Source: Akkermansiaceae bacterium (GTDB lineage Bacteria > Verrucomicrobiota > Verrucomicrobiia > Verrucomicrobiales > Akkermansiaceae). Taken from it: DNA of 64,000 nucleotides. Location of the stretch: the NCBI GenBank assembly GCA_029866215.1, contig JARWZU010000088.1, forward strand, positions 186,001 to 250,000. The letters are read 5' to 3'. The position numbers and the translations under genes are program-made. Below the pieces are notes generated by a model. That model had not been told where the DNA came from. It searched no databases and saw only the letters and a list, made by a program, of their open reading frames with translations. Below are positions 44,783 to 54,000 of this stretch, one piece after another; within the stretch, counting starts at the first letter, position 1, and each line of letters starts with the position of its first letter.

Positions 44783-44896
44783 GGCAATTCCCGAGGCAGA
44801 TTCGATCGCAATTGAACGGTCGTTTCTGCCTTTCCATCTTTGACAATCGGCTCGCAAGAAGCCAGTTTCCCCCGCGTTCCCTTACTACTCAATCTT

Positions 44897-46279
44897 ATGG
44901 CTTACGATCTCATTGTCATTGGTGGCGGCCCTGCCGGCTACGTCGCCGCAATCCGCGCAGCTCAACTCGGAAAAAAAGTCGCCTGCGTCGAAGCAGATCG
45001 TGCAGGTGGCACCTGCCTCAACTGGGGCTGCATCCCCACCAAGTCACTGCTGAAAAATGCAGAGGTCTACCACATGCTCACCCACAAGGCGGCTGAGTTT
45101 GGCCTGAAAATCGAAGGACTTTCTTACGACTGGTCCGCGGTCATCGGCCGCTCACGCAAGGTAGCAGATCGCCTCGCAGGTGGCATCGAGTTCCTCCTGA
45201 AAAAGAATGGCATCGACTACGTCCGCGGATTCGGCTCCATCGAAGGCACCGGAAAAGTCGGCGTGAAGGCGACCGATGGCAGCAGCCAAGTGCTGGAAAC
45301 CAAGGACATTCTCGTGGCAACTGGTTGCAAAACCCGAGGCCTCCCGCCACTGCCATTCAACGGCAAATCGGTCATCGGATCGAAGGAAGCCATGGTCCTT
45401 CCAGAACAACCGAAGGAGCTACTCATCATCGGCGCGGGCGCCATCGGTGTGGAATTCGCCTACATTTACAACGCATTCGGCACCAAGGTGACCCTGATCG
45501 AAATGGCACCTCGGATTCTTCCAGTCGAAGATGATGAAGTCGGAGATGCATTAGAAAAATCCCTCATCAAACAGGGCATCCGCTGCCTCACCAACACCAA
45601 GATCACCGCAATGGCGGACAAGGGCACTCACGTGGAACTCACGGTCGAAGGGCCGAAGGAAAACGGCACGCTCACCGCGCCGGTCTGCATCGTCGCAATC
45701 GGCATCCAACCGGTGCTTCCCGGCGGACAACAACCGAAACTCGATGACCGCGGCTACATTGTCGTCGGCGATCGCTACGAGACATCGATCCCTGGCGTTT
45801 ACGCGGTCGGCGATGTGAATGGCCCACCATGGCTGGCCCACGTGGCATCCTTTGAGGCAGTTCAAGCGGTCGAGGGCCTTTACGTCCCAGGCTACAAGCC
45901 ACGGAAGGTCACCAATTTCCCTGGCTGCACCTACTGCCACCCGCAAGTGGCTTCGGTCGGCAAGACCGAGCGCGCACTCAAGGAGGAAGGAATTGAATAC
46001 ACCGTCGGCAAGATCCCATTTGTGGCCATCGGCAAGGCGATCGCGTCAGGCGAACCCGACGGATTTGCAAAGCTGCTCTACGGCAAAAAACACGGCGAGC
46101 TGCTCGGTGCTCACATCATCGGTGATAACGCAACCGAACTCATCGCGGAAATGGGCCTCGCCCTCGACCAAGAACTGACGGCGACCGAAATTCACTCGAC
46201 CATCCACGCCCATCCAACGATGTCCGAGGTGATCCACGAGGCGACCCTCGCTTCAGAAGGCCACGCCATTCATTTCTGA
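44897..46279 (+). CDS. lpdA: Dihydrolipoamide dehydrogenase
   Basis: FAD disulfide oxidoreductase (E3) of the 2-oxoacid dehydrogenase and glycine cleavage complexes. ATG at 44897 (MAYDLIVIGGGPAGYVAAIRAA). Redox-active disulfide in GGTCLNWGCIPTK, NAD-binding IIGAGAIGVEFAYIYNAFG, second FAD motif GVYAVGDVNGPPWLAH, and the dimer-interface catalytic His-Glu pair near the C-terminus (HAHPTMSEVIHEA). The Trp in CLNWGC (often Val) is typical of this PVC/FCB-like subgroup. No E1 or E2 genes lie nearby. A minisatellite follows its stop. Confidence 0.95.
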   Translation: MAYDLIVIGGGPAGYVAAIRAAQLGKKVACVEADRAGGTCLNWGCIPTKSLLKNAEVYHMLTHKAAEFGLKIEGLSYDWSAVIGRSRKVADRLAGGIEFLLKKNGIDYVRGFGSIEGTGKVGVKATDGSSQVLETKDILVATGCKTRGLPPLPFNGKSVIGSKEAMVLPEQPKELLIIGAGAIGVEFAYIYNAFGTKVTLIEMAPRILPVEDDEVGDALEKSLIKQGIRCLTNTKITAMADKGTHVELTVEGPKENGTLTAPVCIVAIGIQPVLPGGQQPKLDDRGYIVVGDRYETSIPGVYAVGDVNGPPWLAHVASFEAVQAVEGLYVPGYKPRKVTNFPGCTYCHPQVASVGKTERALKEEGIEYTVGKIPFVAIGKAIASGEPDGFAKLLYGKKHGELLGAHIIGDNATELIAEMGLALDQELTATEIHSTIHAHPTMSEVIHEATLASEGHAIHF

Positions 46280-46341
46280 GAAACGAGTTCGATCGCCTCG
46301 CCGACGTCCGCAAAGCCTCTATTTCGGGGTGTTCGGGTGCA

Positions 46342-46563
46342 ATGTTCGGGTGCTTGTGAGCGATGTAAAGGTGCTCGTACATCATGTTCGGGTGCTTGTG
46401 CGCGATGTAAAGTTGCCCGTACATCATGTTCGGGTGCTTGTGCGCGATGTAAAGGTGCCCGTTACATCATGTTCGGGTGCTTGTGCGCGATGTAAAGTTG
46501 CCCGTACATCATGTTCGGGTGCTTGTGCGCGATGTAAAATTGCCCGTGCACGATGTACGGGCA
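46342..46563. repeat. 42-bp minisatellite, five copies, ending in a hairpin
   Basis: Units beginning ATGTTCGGGTGCTTGTG start at 46342, 46384, 46426, 46469 and 46511. Units 1, 2, 4 and 5 are 42 bp; unit 3 is 43 bp by one extra T. In the first four units GATGTA and TACATC can pair around a short loop. The last unit diverges and runs into TGCCCGT/ACGGGCA, a hairpin at 46541-46563. The array lies in the 507-bp gap between lpdA and the porin gene; the remainder of that gap (46564-46724) shows no gene. Confidence 0.95.
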
Positions 46564-46724
46564 CCCGTGCACAACGAAAAGGAACCCCGGTGCCCGCGCC
46601 TGAGCCATCCGCTCACACCATCCGCATCCCAACTGCAGCTTCTAGGTTGAGGTCAAAATTGCCCGCCTCAGCGGCCTGCCCCAGCGCTTTGGATGTTTGT
46701 CTCCAATTTCACCAGGATACAAGA

Positions 46725-46752
46725 AAGGGCGGTTGCTTGCGCAACCGCCCTT
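46725..46752 (-). terminator. Rho-independent terminator of the porin-like gene
   Basis: Perfect 12-bp arms AAGGGCGGTTGC (46725-46736) and GCAACCGCCCTT (46741-46752) around a 4-base loop. Read leftward it ends in TTTCTTG, as expected for the gene at 46787-47473. Confidence 0.88.
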
Positions 46753-46786
46753 GGAATAAGTTTAGTTCAAATGACTTTCTTCAAAC

Positions 46787-47473
46787 TTAGAAGCTGACGC
46801 TGAGCATGCCACCTGCGGAGAACTCGTCTTCGAATGCATCTGCAATCGCAACCGAGTAAGCCACGAATGGCGACAGCTTGGCGTGTTCTGCAAAGCCATA
46901 GTCAAGCGATGCTCTGGTGGTCCATGAGCTGAACTCACCTGCTTCTCCGTAGTAGCCTACGTTCGTGGCTGCATTGAGGTTGAGGCAAGGGCTGAGTTCG
47001 AAGCCACGGGCGAAGCCGAGCTCGGTGTAGCCATAGTTTGTATCAAGACCTTGGGCACCTTCAACGCCCCAGAAATAGGTAAGCGTAGCTTGTGCAAACC
47101 CAAGATCACGCGACAAACCGAAAGAAATCTCTTGGGTTCTTGCATTTGAAGCGTCTGGGTATGCGTAGGCGATGTAACCAATCGATGCATCTGCAAAACC
47201 GAGATCTTTCGTCACGGAGCCGTAGAGATCAATTTCCTCAAAAGAATTTTGAACACTTCCGTTCCAGATTCCAGCGGCGATGGTGAGACCGTTCACTTCG
47301 GTGGAAGCGTCGATTCCAGTTTCAACGAGGGCTTTGCCCAAGCTTTGACCGCGGAACAGATACTCGCTGGAGTAACCTGCGTGGAGCGTGTATTCGACTT
47401 CAGCCTGAGCGATGCCAGCCACGAGGGCGGAGACAGCGGCCAAGGCGCCAATGGTTTTGCAGTAGTTTTGCAT
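46787..47473 (-). CDS. Outer-membrane porin-like protein (TorF type)
   Basis: From the ATG at 47473 (MQNYCKTIGALAAVSALVAGIAQA, a signal peptide) the product has 228 residues. The mature protein is a run of amphipathic beta strands starting GYSSEYLFRGQSLG, a phrase typical of the TorF/TIGR02001 putative porins, and it ends with an aromatic residue (SVSF), the outer-membrane assembly signal. It faces the ammonium-transporter gene divergently, 377 bp away, and may supply outer-membrane passage for nitrogen compounds; that is inference. Confidence 0.82.
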   Translation of the reverse strand: MQNYCKTIGALAAVSALVAGIAQAEVEYTLHAGYSSEYLFRGQSLGKALVETGIDASTEVNGLTIAAGIWNGSVQNSFEEIDLYGSVTKDLGFADASIGYIAYAYPDASNARTQEISFGLSRDLGFAQATLTYFWGVEGAQGLDTNYGYTELGFARGFELSPCLNLNAATNVGYYGEAGEFSSWTTRASLDYGFAEHAKLSPFVAYSVAIADAFEDEFSAGGMLSVSF

Positions 47474-47757
47474 TGTGTTGTGTTGGTTTTCGGTTGCTGC
47501 TTGCATCCTCACGTTGTCAGGGTTTGCGACTAGTTTGGAGCGAGTTGGGACAATTAGCGGCTTGGCTTTAACACCTTTGCCGACAACTTCCCGTGGGTTA
47601 TGTTTAACATGTCCTAATGACTTGTCCAGCTTTTTTGGCTAGATTTTGCATTTTTATAGCCTCCCTAGAATTAGTTTTAGCTTCGTTACCAGCTTGAACG
47701 TTGGAAATCCCTTCTGTTTTTGGGACGCTCATCATAAAAAAATGCGTTTTGCTCGTC

Positions 47758-47774
47758 TTGGCACGGTGATTGCT
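47758..47774 (+). promoter_or_regulatory. Sigma-54 (-24/-12) promoter of the ammonium transporter gene
   Basis: TTGGCACGGTGATTGCT matches the sigma-54 consensus TTGGCACGNNNNTTGCW at all conserved positions, with GG and GC 10 bases apart. It ends 76 bp before the amt start codon. The upstream 47474-47757 stretch is A+T-rich, includes an 11-bp palindrome ATGTTTAACAT (47600-47610), and must also hold the porin promoter; no gene is supported there and I could not identify NtrC sites with confidence. Confidence 0.88.
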
Positions 47775-47850
47775 ACCCGGGGTCTGTGAGTCTCTTTGAT
47801 TAGGAATCACTGCGACGAACCAAATAAATACTCGATCAACCCTGACCACC

Positions 47851-49377
47851 ATGACCAGTCAACATCTCAACAAACTGCGAGGCCTTGCGGCCGCTGCAAT
47901 CGCACTCATCGCCATCCCCATGTGTCCGATCGCATCGGCACAAGACGCTGCGGCGACGCCGCCTGCAACTGAAGCGGCGGCAACGCCACCTGCAGCCACC
48001 ACCGAGCAGCGGCTTGCTGACCTTGAGAGCTATTTCAACAATGTGGGTGTCGGCGGCTCCACCGATGCTCCATGGACGTCCAAAGTTGCGGGTCTTCCGG
48101 GACCAGGTCACAACGGCTGGATGATGACCTGCGCGGCGTTGGTTCTTTTCATGACGCTTCCGGGACTGGCTCTCTTCTATGGCGGCTTGGTTCGCAAAAA
48201 GAACGTCCTCAGTGTTTTGGCCCAGTGCTTGGGCTGCGCAGGGATGGTCACCGTCATCTGGTGGGCAGTCGGCTACAGCTTGATCTTCGGTAAAAGTTTC
48301 AACTCGCCTTTCTTGGGTGGTACCGAGTTCTTCTTCCTCAAAGGAGTTACCAGCGCGCCCAACACGGATTACTGCTACTGGATCTCACAAAACGTGTTTG
48401 CAATGTATCAGTTGATGTTTGCGATCATCACCCCAGCGCTCATCATTGGCGCCATTGCTGAGCGCATGAAATTCTCTGCCATCATGGCCTTCATCTTCAT
48501 CTGGATGTTCGTGGTTTACATCCCAATGGCCCACATGATCTGGGGTGTCACTGGACTCATGAACGGTGTCTGGAATGGCGATGCAGCCGTCAAAGCCATC
48601 GACTTCGCTGGTGGTACCGTGGTTCACATGACCTCGGGCTGGAGCGCCCTAGTGCTCTGCATCATCCTCGGCAAGCGCCTTGGATTCGGTAAGGAGAAAA
48701 TGTCCCCGCACAGCATGGTGCTTTGCATGGTGGGTACTGGAATGCTCTGGGTCGGCTGGTACGGATTCAACGCCGGTTCGGCTCTCTCCGCTGATGGTAT
48801 CTCCGCCAATGCCTTCATGACCACCACCCTGGCAGCTGCAACCGCTGGCTTCGTTTGGGCCATCATTGAAAAGGTGCTCAAGGGTCACGCTTCGATCTTG
48901 GGCATGTGCTCGGGCATCGTCTCAGGATTGGTCGTGATCACCCCTGCTTGCGGATTCGTCGATGCAACCGGAGCAATCATCATCGGTGTCCTCGCCGCGA
49001 TCATCCCTTACATCTTCGTGATGTACGTCAAGGGCAAGCTGGGCTACGACGACGCCCTCGACACCTTCGGGATTCACGCGGTCGGTGGAACACTTGGTGC
49101 TGTGTTGACAGGCATTCTCGCAACGAGCTCCGTCAATGGAAACCTCACTTCCGTGAACACCTACGCTGCCAAGAATGGCCTTGATAAGCTGGTGGCCAAT
49201 GGCGGGCTACTCGGCCAGCAGTTGATCGCCATCGCGATCACCTTGGTGCTCTCGATCGTGGCAACGGTGATTATCGCCTTCGTGGTCAAGGCTCTGATCG
49301 GCCTCCGCCCAAGCCCTGAATCCGAGACCTCAGGTCTAGACATCAGCGACCACGGCGAAGAAGGTTACAACCTCTGA
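47851..49377 (+). CDS. amtB: Ammonium transporter AmtB
   Basis: Trimeric inner-membrane ammonium channel, 508 residues. Signal peptide (LAAAAIALIAIPMCPIASAQ), a polar Ala/Thr/Pro-rich extracytoplasmic segment to about residue 85, then eleven membrane helices. Recognised: ALVLFMTLPGLALFYGGLVRKKN, the pore histidines in GGTVVHMTSGWSAL and FGIHAVGGTLGAVLTG, and a short acidic C-terminal tail that would contact GlnK. No glnK gene follows; a strong terminator does. The sigma-54 promoter upstream implies nitrogen-limitation control. Confidence 0.95.
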   Translation: MTSQHLNKLRGLAAAAIALIAIPMCPIASAQDAAATPPATEAAATPPAATTEQRLADLESYFNNVGVGGSTDAPWTSKVAGLPGPGHNGWMMTCAALVLFMTLPGLALFYGGLVRKKNVLSVLAQCLGCAGMVTVIWWAVGYSLIFGKSFNSPFLGGTEFFFLKGVTSAPNTDYCYWISQNVFAMYQLMFAIITPALIIGAIAERMKFSAIMAFIFIWMFVVYIPMAHMIWGVTGLMNGVWNGDAAVKAIDFAGGTVVHMTSGWSALVLCIILGKRLGFGKEKMSPHSMVLCMVGTGMLWVGWYGFNAGSALSADGISANAFMTTTLAAATAGFVWAIIEKVLKGHASILGMCSGIVSGLVVITPACGFVDATGAIIIGVLAAIIPYIFVMYVKGKLGYDDALDTFGIHAVGGTLGAVLTGILATSSVNGNLTSVNTYAAKNGLDKLVANGGLLGQQLIAIAITLVLSIVATVIIAFVVKALIGLRPSPESETSGLDISDHGEEGYNL

Positions 49378-49403
49378 TCTCCTCATCGTTGATCATTCAT
49401 TCC

Positions 49404-49434
49404 ACGGGCGGGCCGGAAACGGTCCGCCCGTTTT
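49404..49434 (+). terminator. Rho-independent terminator after amtB
   Basis: ACGGGCGGGCCG (49404-49415), loop GAAA, CGGTCCGCCCGT (49420-49431), then TTT. One G-T pair; otherwise perfect. It lies 26 bp after the stop codon. Confidence 0.92.
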
Positions 49435-49494
49435 CGTGTCGATCTGGATCACCCAACCAAAGGGGCAGTGGGTCAGTTCCATTCGGCATGCAGC

Positions 49495-49563
49495 CGCCTC
49501 ATTTGGGATCGAGGTGCCAACGAGAACACCAATGGCTTAATCAGACAATATCTACCGAAGGAA
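49495..49563 (+). pseudogene. IS30-family transposase remnant
   Basis: A frame here codes WDRGANENTNGLIRQYLPK, nearly the signature PWQRGxNENTNGLLRQYFPK that surrounds the catalytic Glu of IS30 transposases. Only about 23 codons survive; sequence on both sides is unrelated and no terminal inverted repeats were seen. It marks an old insertion at the left end of the glycan region. Confidence 0.85.
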
Positions 49564-49873
49564 ATGGTAGGCTTGGCGTTTCATTTTCGGTTTATTTGGC
49601 GGTTTAGGGGTTATCGGAGGTCAAAAATTGACAAAAAAGCGGGTAAAATGACTCCCCGCGAGGCAAGGGGACGTTTTGGCGACGCACGGGGCGTTTTTTC
49701 TGCGCCAAGGGGTAGCTTCCCCATGGCGCAAGGGGAAGACCTCTTGGCAATGGCTAAAACAATCGCCCAGCGCAGCTTGTGTCCCATAGGTTCAGCGACT
49801 GAGGCAGCGACGCGCAGGCAGAGCGCGCGGGGTTGGCCGGAGTGGGGATTTCTCCGCCGAAGCAACTCGGATG
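49564..49873. other. Non-coding region with a degenerate G-rich repeat
   Basis: This gap between the IS30 remnant and the sulfatase gene has no supported gene. Around 49657-49740 a motif of the form GCG, 1-4 bases, then AAGGGG or ACGGGG occurs four times at roughly 20-25 bp spacing. One copy, AAGGGGTAGCTTCCCC, is also a small hairpin. Frames running through it are of low complexity. Confidence 0.4.
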
Positions 49874-51604
49874 TCAGTTCTCCAGCAACTGTTTTAGGCG
49901 TAGATCACCGGCGGCGGGGCGGATGGCGCGAGCGGGGCCGAGGAACTGGCGGCGGAGGTCAATGAAAGGGCGTGCCCTCTGTTCAGTCAGGTGATCGTAA
50001 TTCGGATTGAGCGCGGGCATGTATTTCGTCGCGACATTGGCATCCAGCCAGTCGTTGAGTTCCTTGAAGAGCTGCCGTGTTTTTTCCGGCATCGATTCGG
50101 CGAGGTTTTGTTTTTCGTAGGGATCGTTCTTGAGGTCGTGCAGCCAAAGGCGGCCGTTCCAATCGAAGATCAGTTTGAAATCGCCCTTGCGGATGGCGGA
50201 GTGGGGAGTGAGTGGGAAACCGTCGTCTGGGTGCAGTGGCGCGACGTTGAACGGATAGTGCCAGATGAAGGTGTCGCGAACGTAAGCCTTGGTCTTGTTC
50301 GATGGGTCCTTGAAGAGGGAAACGAGGCTGTGGCCGTCGATCTTGTGCTTGGCACGAAGCGTCTCCGGATCGATGCCGCCGGCCTGGACGAGGGTGGGAA
50401 ACAGGTCGCTGGCAGCTACGGGGACATCTGACCAATTTCCGGCGGGAATCGCCGCGGGCCAGCGGAGAATCAGCGGGACGCGGATGCCGCCCTCGAACAT
50501 CATCGCCTTGCCGCCCTTGAAGGGGGCGTTGCTGGTGGTGGGAGTGTCGCCTTTTTGGGTGAGGTAGGAGACGCCGCCGTTGTCGCTCATGAAGATGACA
50601 AGGGTGTTTTCTGTTAAGTTAAGTTCATCGAGCGTGGCCATCAGGCGGCCGACGGATTGGTCGAGGCTGCGGACCATTCCGGCGTATGTCGCATCGGTGT
50701 GGCCGTTCCAGCCTTTGGTCGGTTTGTTTTTAAAGTGGTCGATGTCCTGTTGCTTGGCCTGGAAGGGCGAGTGGACTGCGAGTTGGCAGAAATAGAGCAG
50801 GAATGGCTGGTCCGGCCGAGTTTTGTGGTGGGAGCGGATGAAGCGGTCGGCCTGGGTGGTGAGGTGGTCGGTCAGATAATCCTCAGCGGTGGCTTCCCCG
50901 GATTTTCCCCACAGCAGTTCCTTCTGCGGCATGGTGGGGTCGTTCTTTGTCTTGCGGTCCCAGAGCGGCTGCCACTTGAAGAATGGCGAGCCGCCGGCAT
51001 CGAAGTAGGCGATTTCCTCAAATCCCTGGTCGCGAGGCTGATAGCCTTCCGCGCCATGGCCGCCGACGTGCCACTTGCCGATGAATGCCGAGCGGTGGCT
51101 TGTCAGGGCCTCGGCAAAGGTGAGTTCGTCCCGGCCTTGGTCGGTCTGGCGGCCAGCCGGGAGGGCGAGCAGGGTGCTGCCGTTGAGCAGGGCTTGCGGG
51201 GTCTTGATCGGGTCGCCCCAGTAGCGGGCATCGAGCGGGAGATAGCTGGGGGGCGCTTGCTGATTGAGAGCGTAGAAGGAGAGAGCGGTGTGCGGAGTGG
51301 CAGTGGTGACGCCGAGTGAGGGTGCGTTTTTCCCGGTGAGCAGTGACGCGCGGGTGGGCGAGCAAAGCTGATAGGCATAGGCCTGTGAGAATGCCAGACC
51401 GCTGGCGGCGAGGCGGTCAAGGTTAGGAGTTTCATAAAACATCCTGTCCTTGCCCTCGCCGGTGGCTTTTTCCGCGAATGCGTTCACATCGGTGTAGCCG
51501 AGATCGTCGGCGAGAATGAACAGGATGTTCGGCGGCTTGGCGGCGTGCGCGCTGGTGATGAGCAGCAGCGGCAGCAGCGCGCAAAGGCGGGGGAATGGTT
51601 TCAT
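49874..51604 (-). CDS. Secreted type I sulfatase
   Basis: Hydrolyses a sulfate ester, probably on a polysaccharide, in the periplasm or outside. Signal peptide (LCALLPLLLITSAHAA), then the sulfatase fold: NILFILADDLGYTD metal ligands, the modification motif CSPTRASLLTG (Cys81, converted to formylglycine in the family), FIGKWHVGG, and IFMSDNGG with the second metal-binding part. 576 residues is normal. A C-terminal subdomain contains RKGDFKLIFDW and LWLHDLKNDPYEKQNLAE. A maturase was not seen in the window. The fucP-type remnant lies 30 bp upstream, which suggests they once formed an operon. Confidence 0.93.
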   Translation of the reverse strand: MKPFPRLCALLPLLLITSAHAAKPPNILFILADDLGYTDVNAFAEKATGEGKDRMFYETPNLDRLAASGLAFSQAYAYQLCSPTRASLLTGKNAPSLGVTTATPHTALSFYALNQQAPPSYLPLDARYWGDPIKTPQALLNGSTLLALPAGRQTDQGRDELTFAEALTSHRSAFIGKWHVGGHGAEGYQPRDQGFEEIAYFDAGGSPFFKWQPLWDRKTKNDPTMPQKELLWGKSGEATAEDYLTDHLTTQADRFIRSHHKTRPDQPFLLYFCQLAVHSPFQAKQQDIDHFKNKPTKGWNGHTDATYAGMVRSLDQSVGRLMATLDELNLTENTLVIFMSDNGGVSYLTQKGDTPTTSNAPFKGGKAMMFEGGIRVPLILRWPAAIPAGNWSDVPVAASDLFPTLVQAGGIDPETLRAKHKIDGHSLVSLFKDPSNKTKAYVRDTFIWHYPFNVAPLHPDDGFPLTPHSAIRKGDFKLIFDWNGRLWLHDLKNDPYEKQNLAESMPEKTRQLFKELNDWLDANVATKYMPALNPNYDHLTEQRARPFIDLRRQFLGPARAIRPAAGDLRLKQLLEN

Positions 51605-51634
51605 GAGGTTATTTGACTGGGTGCGACTTGGGGA

Positions 51635-52066
51635 TCAATGGCCCCTTGTGACACGCACGTCAAGTACACCTTCCGAACCGCTGAGTTTGCTCCAGAAGAG
51701 TCCGTAGCCGGCGACCCAGACGAAGCAGACGAGCGGGACGATGAATCCGGCGGACATGCCGTCCGTGCTGGTGTCGGCGATGTGGCCCATCAGCTTGGGC
51801 ATGATTGCACCGCCCATGATGGCCATGACGATGAAGGAGGAGGCGTTCTTCGCGCGGCTACCGAGGCCGTGGATACCGAGCGAGAAGATCGTGGGAAACA
51901 TGATGGACATGAAGAAGTAGCTGAGGAACAGCGCGATTGCGGAGGCCCAACCGAGTTTCAGAAGAACCAACAGGCTGCAAACGGCGGCGGCGATGGCGAA
52001 GGTGCCGAGCACTTTGTGAGCGGGGAATTTCTTCAGCAATCCGGCGCCGATGAAGCGCCACTCAAT
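51635..52066 (-). pseudogene. 5'-truncated FucP-type sugar:H+ symporter
   Basis: The frame codes the C-terminal third of an L-fucose permease-like MFS protein: WRFIGAGLLKKFPAHKVL, FFMSIMFPTIFSLGIHGLG and SSFIVMAIMGGAIMPKLMGH match E. coli FucP closely. Upstream of about 52066 the frame turns into unrelated Arg/Ser/His-rich sequence and no start with transporter-like sequence follows, so roughly 290 N-terminal residues are missing. It cannot transport as it stands. The 265 bp between it and the sensor kinase gene hold no gene I can support. Confidence 0.85.
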
Positions 52067-52331
52067 GGAAGCCGACCGTCGGTGATGGCGCGACCATCTG
52101 CCACTACAGCGATCTAACTGCCTGCACAGTTGCGCGGTCCTGCACCGTCATCTTGATGACCGCCCGACCAGAGACCTAAATGACTAAAATGCTGATTCGC
52201 ATCGAAGGACAAACCATTTAGCGACCGCAGGACGCACTCTTTTCACTAGGCTAATGAAGCCAGAAACCAACGTTCGGAGAACGATTTGAATTTGTCCGGG
52301 TGCGCGGTTAGGCTGCGGAGCTTACTATATC

Positions 52332-53981
52332 ATGTCGTGCTTGAATCGCAAATTTCCCCTGATATATTCACTTTCTGATTTGATCACCATCCGCAAAATT
52401 CTAACACTTGCTGTATTTTCCTGCCTGCTGCATGGGGAACTCGCGGCGGCGATCTCCGTAGATGTCTTGGTGAATAGGGACGCAACTGCCCGGCAGGGGT
52501 CTAATCTCACGCTACCGGCGGGCACCAACGACCTGCGTTTTTTTGTAAAACCCCAGTCGCTGTCGGTGCGTTACAAACTCGAAGGTCTCGATGAGGACTG
52601 GAAACAGAGAGTGGATACCATTTTCCTCCGAGTGGTTTTTTTCAACCCAAAAGGCGACCCGATCCAAATGAACCCCTTCCCCGCAAGCGGTCGAAGCGCG
52701 GGCTGGGGAAAAACAACCGAGGACTCCGAATTCACTCCGCGGGTTGAAAATGTCACCGTGCCACGTCATGCGGTTTACATGTCCCTCGCCATGACCACCG
52801 CCGGACCCGCCTCGCTCATCGGGATCTACGCGATCAAGGATTTGAGGGTCTCCGCGATGGGAGAATCCGAGTTCACCACCAAGGTCCTGATGTCCGCCGG
52901 CGGATTTCTAGAAAAACCCAATGCGGAGTGGAAAAAGTCCGGCACCCATCCCTCCATGGCGAGCATGCTCGAACACCAAAATCAGACGGATTCCTCACCC
53001 ATTCTCCAGATCGTCGACGACGACATCAACGCCCATGCCGACTGGACGACGGGGATCAAGATTCCTCCTGACGTCGCTAACCGCGGAACCCTGAAAATCA
53101 GTTGGAAAGAAGCCTACAACACGGGATTGGGCGATAACTTCACAGCGGTCTATGAGCGTCTTCCCGCTGGGAAATACCGTTTCGTGGTTGAAGACCTCTC
53201 CTTACTGGGGAAACCGCTGCAATCGAGAGTCTCTGTTTCTATTATCGTTCCGCAGGTTTTCTGGAAGAGCTTCTGGTTCTGGGGGGCCGCCACCTTGGTA
53301 CTCGCCTTGATTTCGATCGTGATCGGACGTTATTTGCTCCGTCGGAAGATTCGCCACCATCTGGAGCAGGAGCGGATGATTTCCGAGGAGCGGCGGCGGA
53401 TCGCGCTGGATTTGCACGACGACATCGGCACGCGAGTTTCCCACATCTCGTTGGTCGCCTCCCATGCCGACAACGCCATCCTCCATGAAGAGGCAAACAA
53501 GGCGTTCGGACAAATTTCCTCCATGTCCCGCGACTTGATCGGCGCCCTATCGGAATCCGTGTGGATGCTCAATCCAAACAACGACGACTTGGAATCGCTG
53601 GTGGATTTCCTCTACCGACTCGTCAACGAACTCTGCCGCTTGAAGAATATCCGTTGCCGGGTGGACGCAGTGTTCGTGATGGAGAAACAAACCATCAGCT
53701 ATGAATTCCGGCACAATGTGAGCCTCGCGGTCAAAGAGTGCGTGAACAACGTGCTGAAACATTCGCACGCCACCGAGCTCGACATGAAAATCGAACTGGA
53801 AAAGAACGTTCTCGCGATTAGCATTACCGACAATGGTGTCGGTATCTCTGAAAAATCCCGCCGCACCGGTCTCGGGCTCGACAGCCTCAAAAGCCGCATG
53901 AAATCCATCGCTGGTAATTGCACGTTCGAGCACCTTGCCGAGGGAGGTCTGCGGATTATTCTAACCGCGCCAGTGGCATAA
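52332..53981 (+). CDS. Sensor histidine kinase, NarX/HisKA_3 type
   Basis: 549 residues. An N-terminal hydrophobic segment (residues about 22-40) acts as signal or anchor. A large periplasmic sensor region contains LRFFVKPQSLSVRYKLEGLDEDW near 70-95, like the Y_Y_Y modules of polysaccharide-responsive hybrid sensors. A second transmembrane helix lies at about 313-333. The cytoplasmic part has a HisKA_3 dimerisation domain with phospho-acceptor His362 (RRRIALDLHDDIGTRV) and an HATPase_c domain (VKECVNNVLKHS, SITDNGVGI, GLGLDSLKSRM). The cognate regulator gene follows after 19 bp. Confidence 0.92.
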   Translation: MSCLNRKFPLIYSLSDLITIRKILTLAVFSCLLHGELAAAISVDVLVNRDATARQGSNLTLPAGTNDLRFFVKPQSLSVRYKLEGLDEDWKQRVDTIFLRVVFFNPKGDPIQMNPFPASGRSAGWGKTTEDSEFTPRVENVTVPRHAVYMSLAMTTAGPASLIGIYAIKDLRVSAMGESEFTTKVLMSAGGFLEKPNAEWKKSGTHPSMASMLEHQNQTDSSPILQIVDDDINAHADWTTGIKIPPDVANRGTLKISWKEAYNTGLGDNFTAVYERLPAGKYRFVVEDLSLLGKPLQSRVSVSIIVPQVFWKSFWFWGAATLVLALISIVIGRYLLRRKIRHHLEQERMISEERRRIALDLHDDIGTRVSHISLVASHADNAILHEEANKAFGQISSMSRDLIGALSESVWMLNPNNDDLESLVDFLYRLVNELCRLKNIRCRVDAVFVMEKQTISYEFRHNVSLAVKECVNNVLKHSHATELDMKIELEKNVLAISITDNGVGISEKSRRTGLGLDSLKSRMKSIAGNCTFEHLAEGGLRIILTAPVA

Positions 53982-54000
53982 CTCACCAAATAGGAATCCA

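Noticed and set aside
44794-44834. AGGCAGA/TCTGCCT pair after thrS as a terminator
   Set aside because: The 24-base loop and weak T-run make it unconvincing.
46329-46790. A 153-codon plus-strand frame and a minus-strand frame through the 42-bp repeats
   Set aside because: The frame shifts in unit 3, no ribosome-binding site or domain is present, and the sequence is explained by the minisatellite.
47604-47852. 82-codon minus-strand frame in the amtB promoter region
   Set aside because: It covers the sigma-54 promoter and has no conserved features.
49468-49965. A 165-codon plus-strand frame spanning the IS30 remnant
   Set aside because: Only about 23 codons match a transposase; the rest is low complexity and runs antisense into the sulfatase gene.
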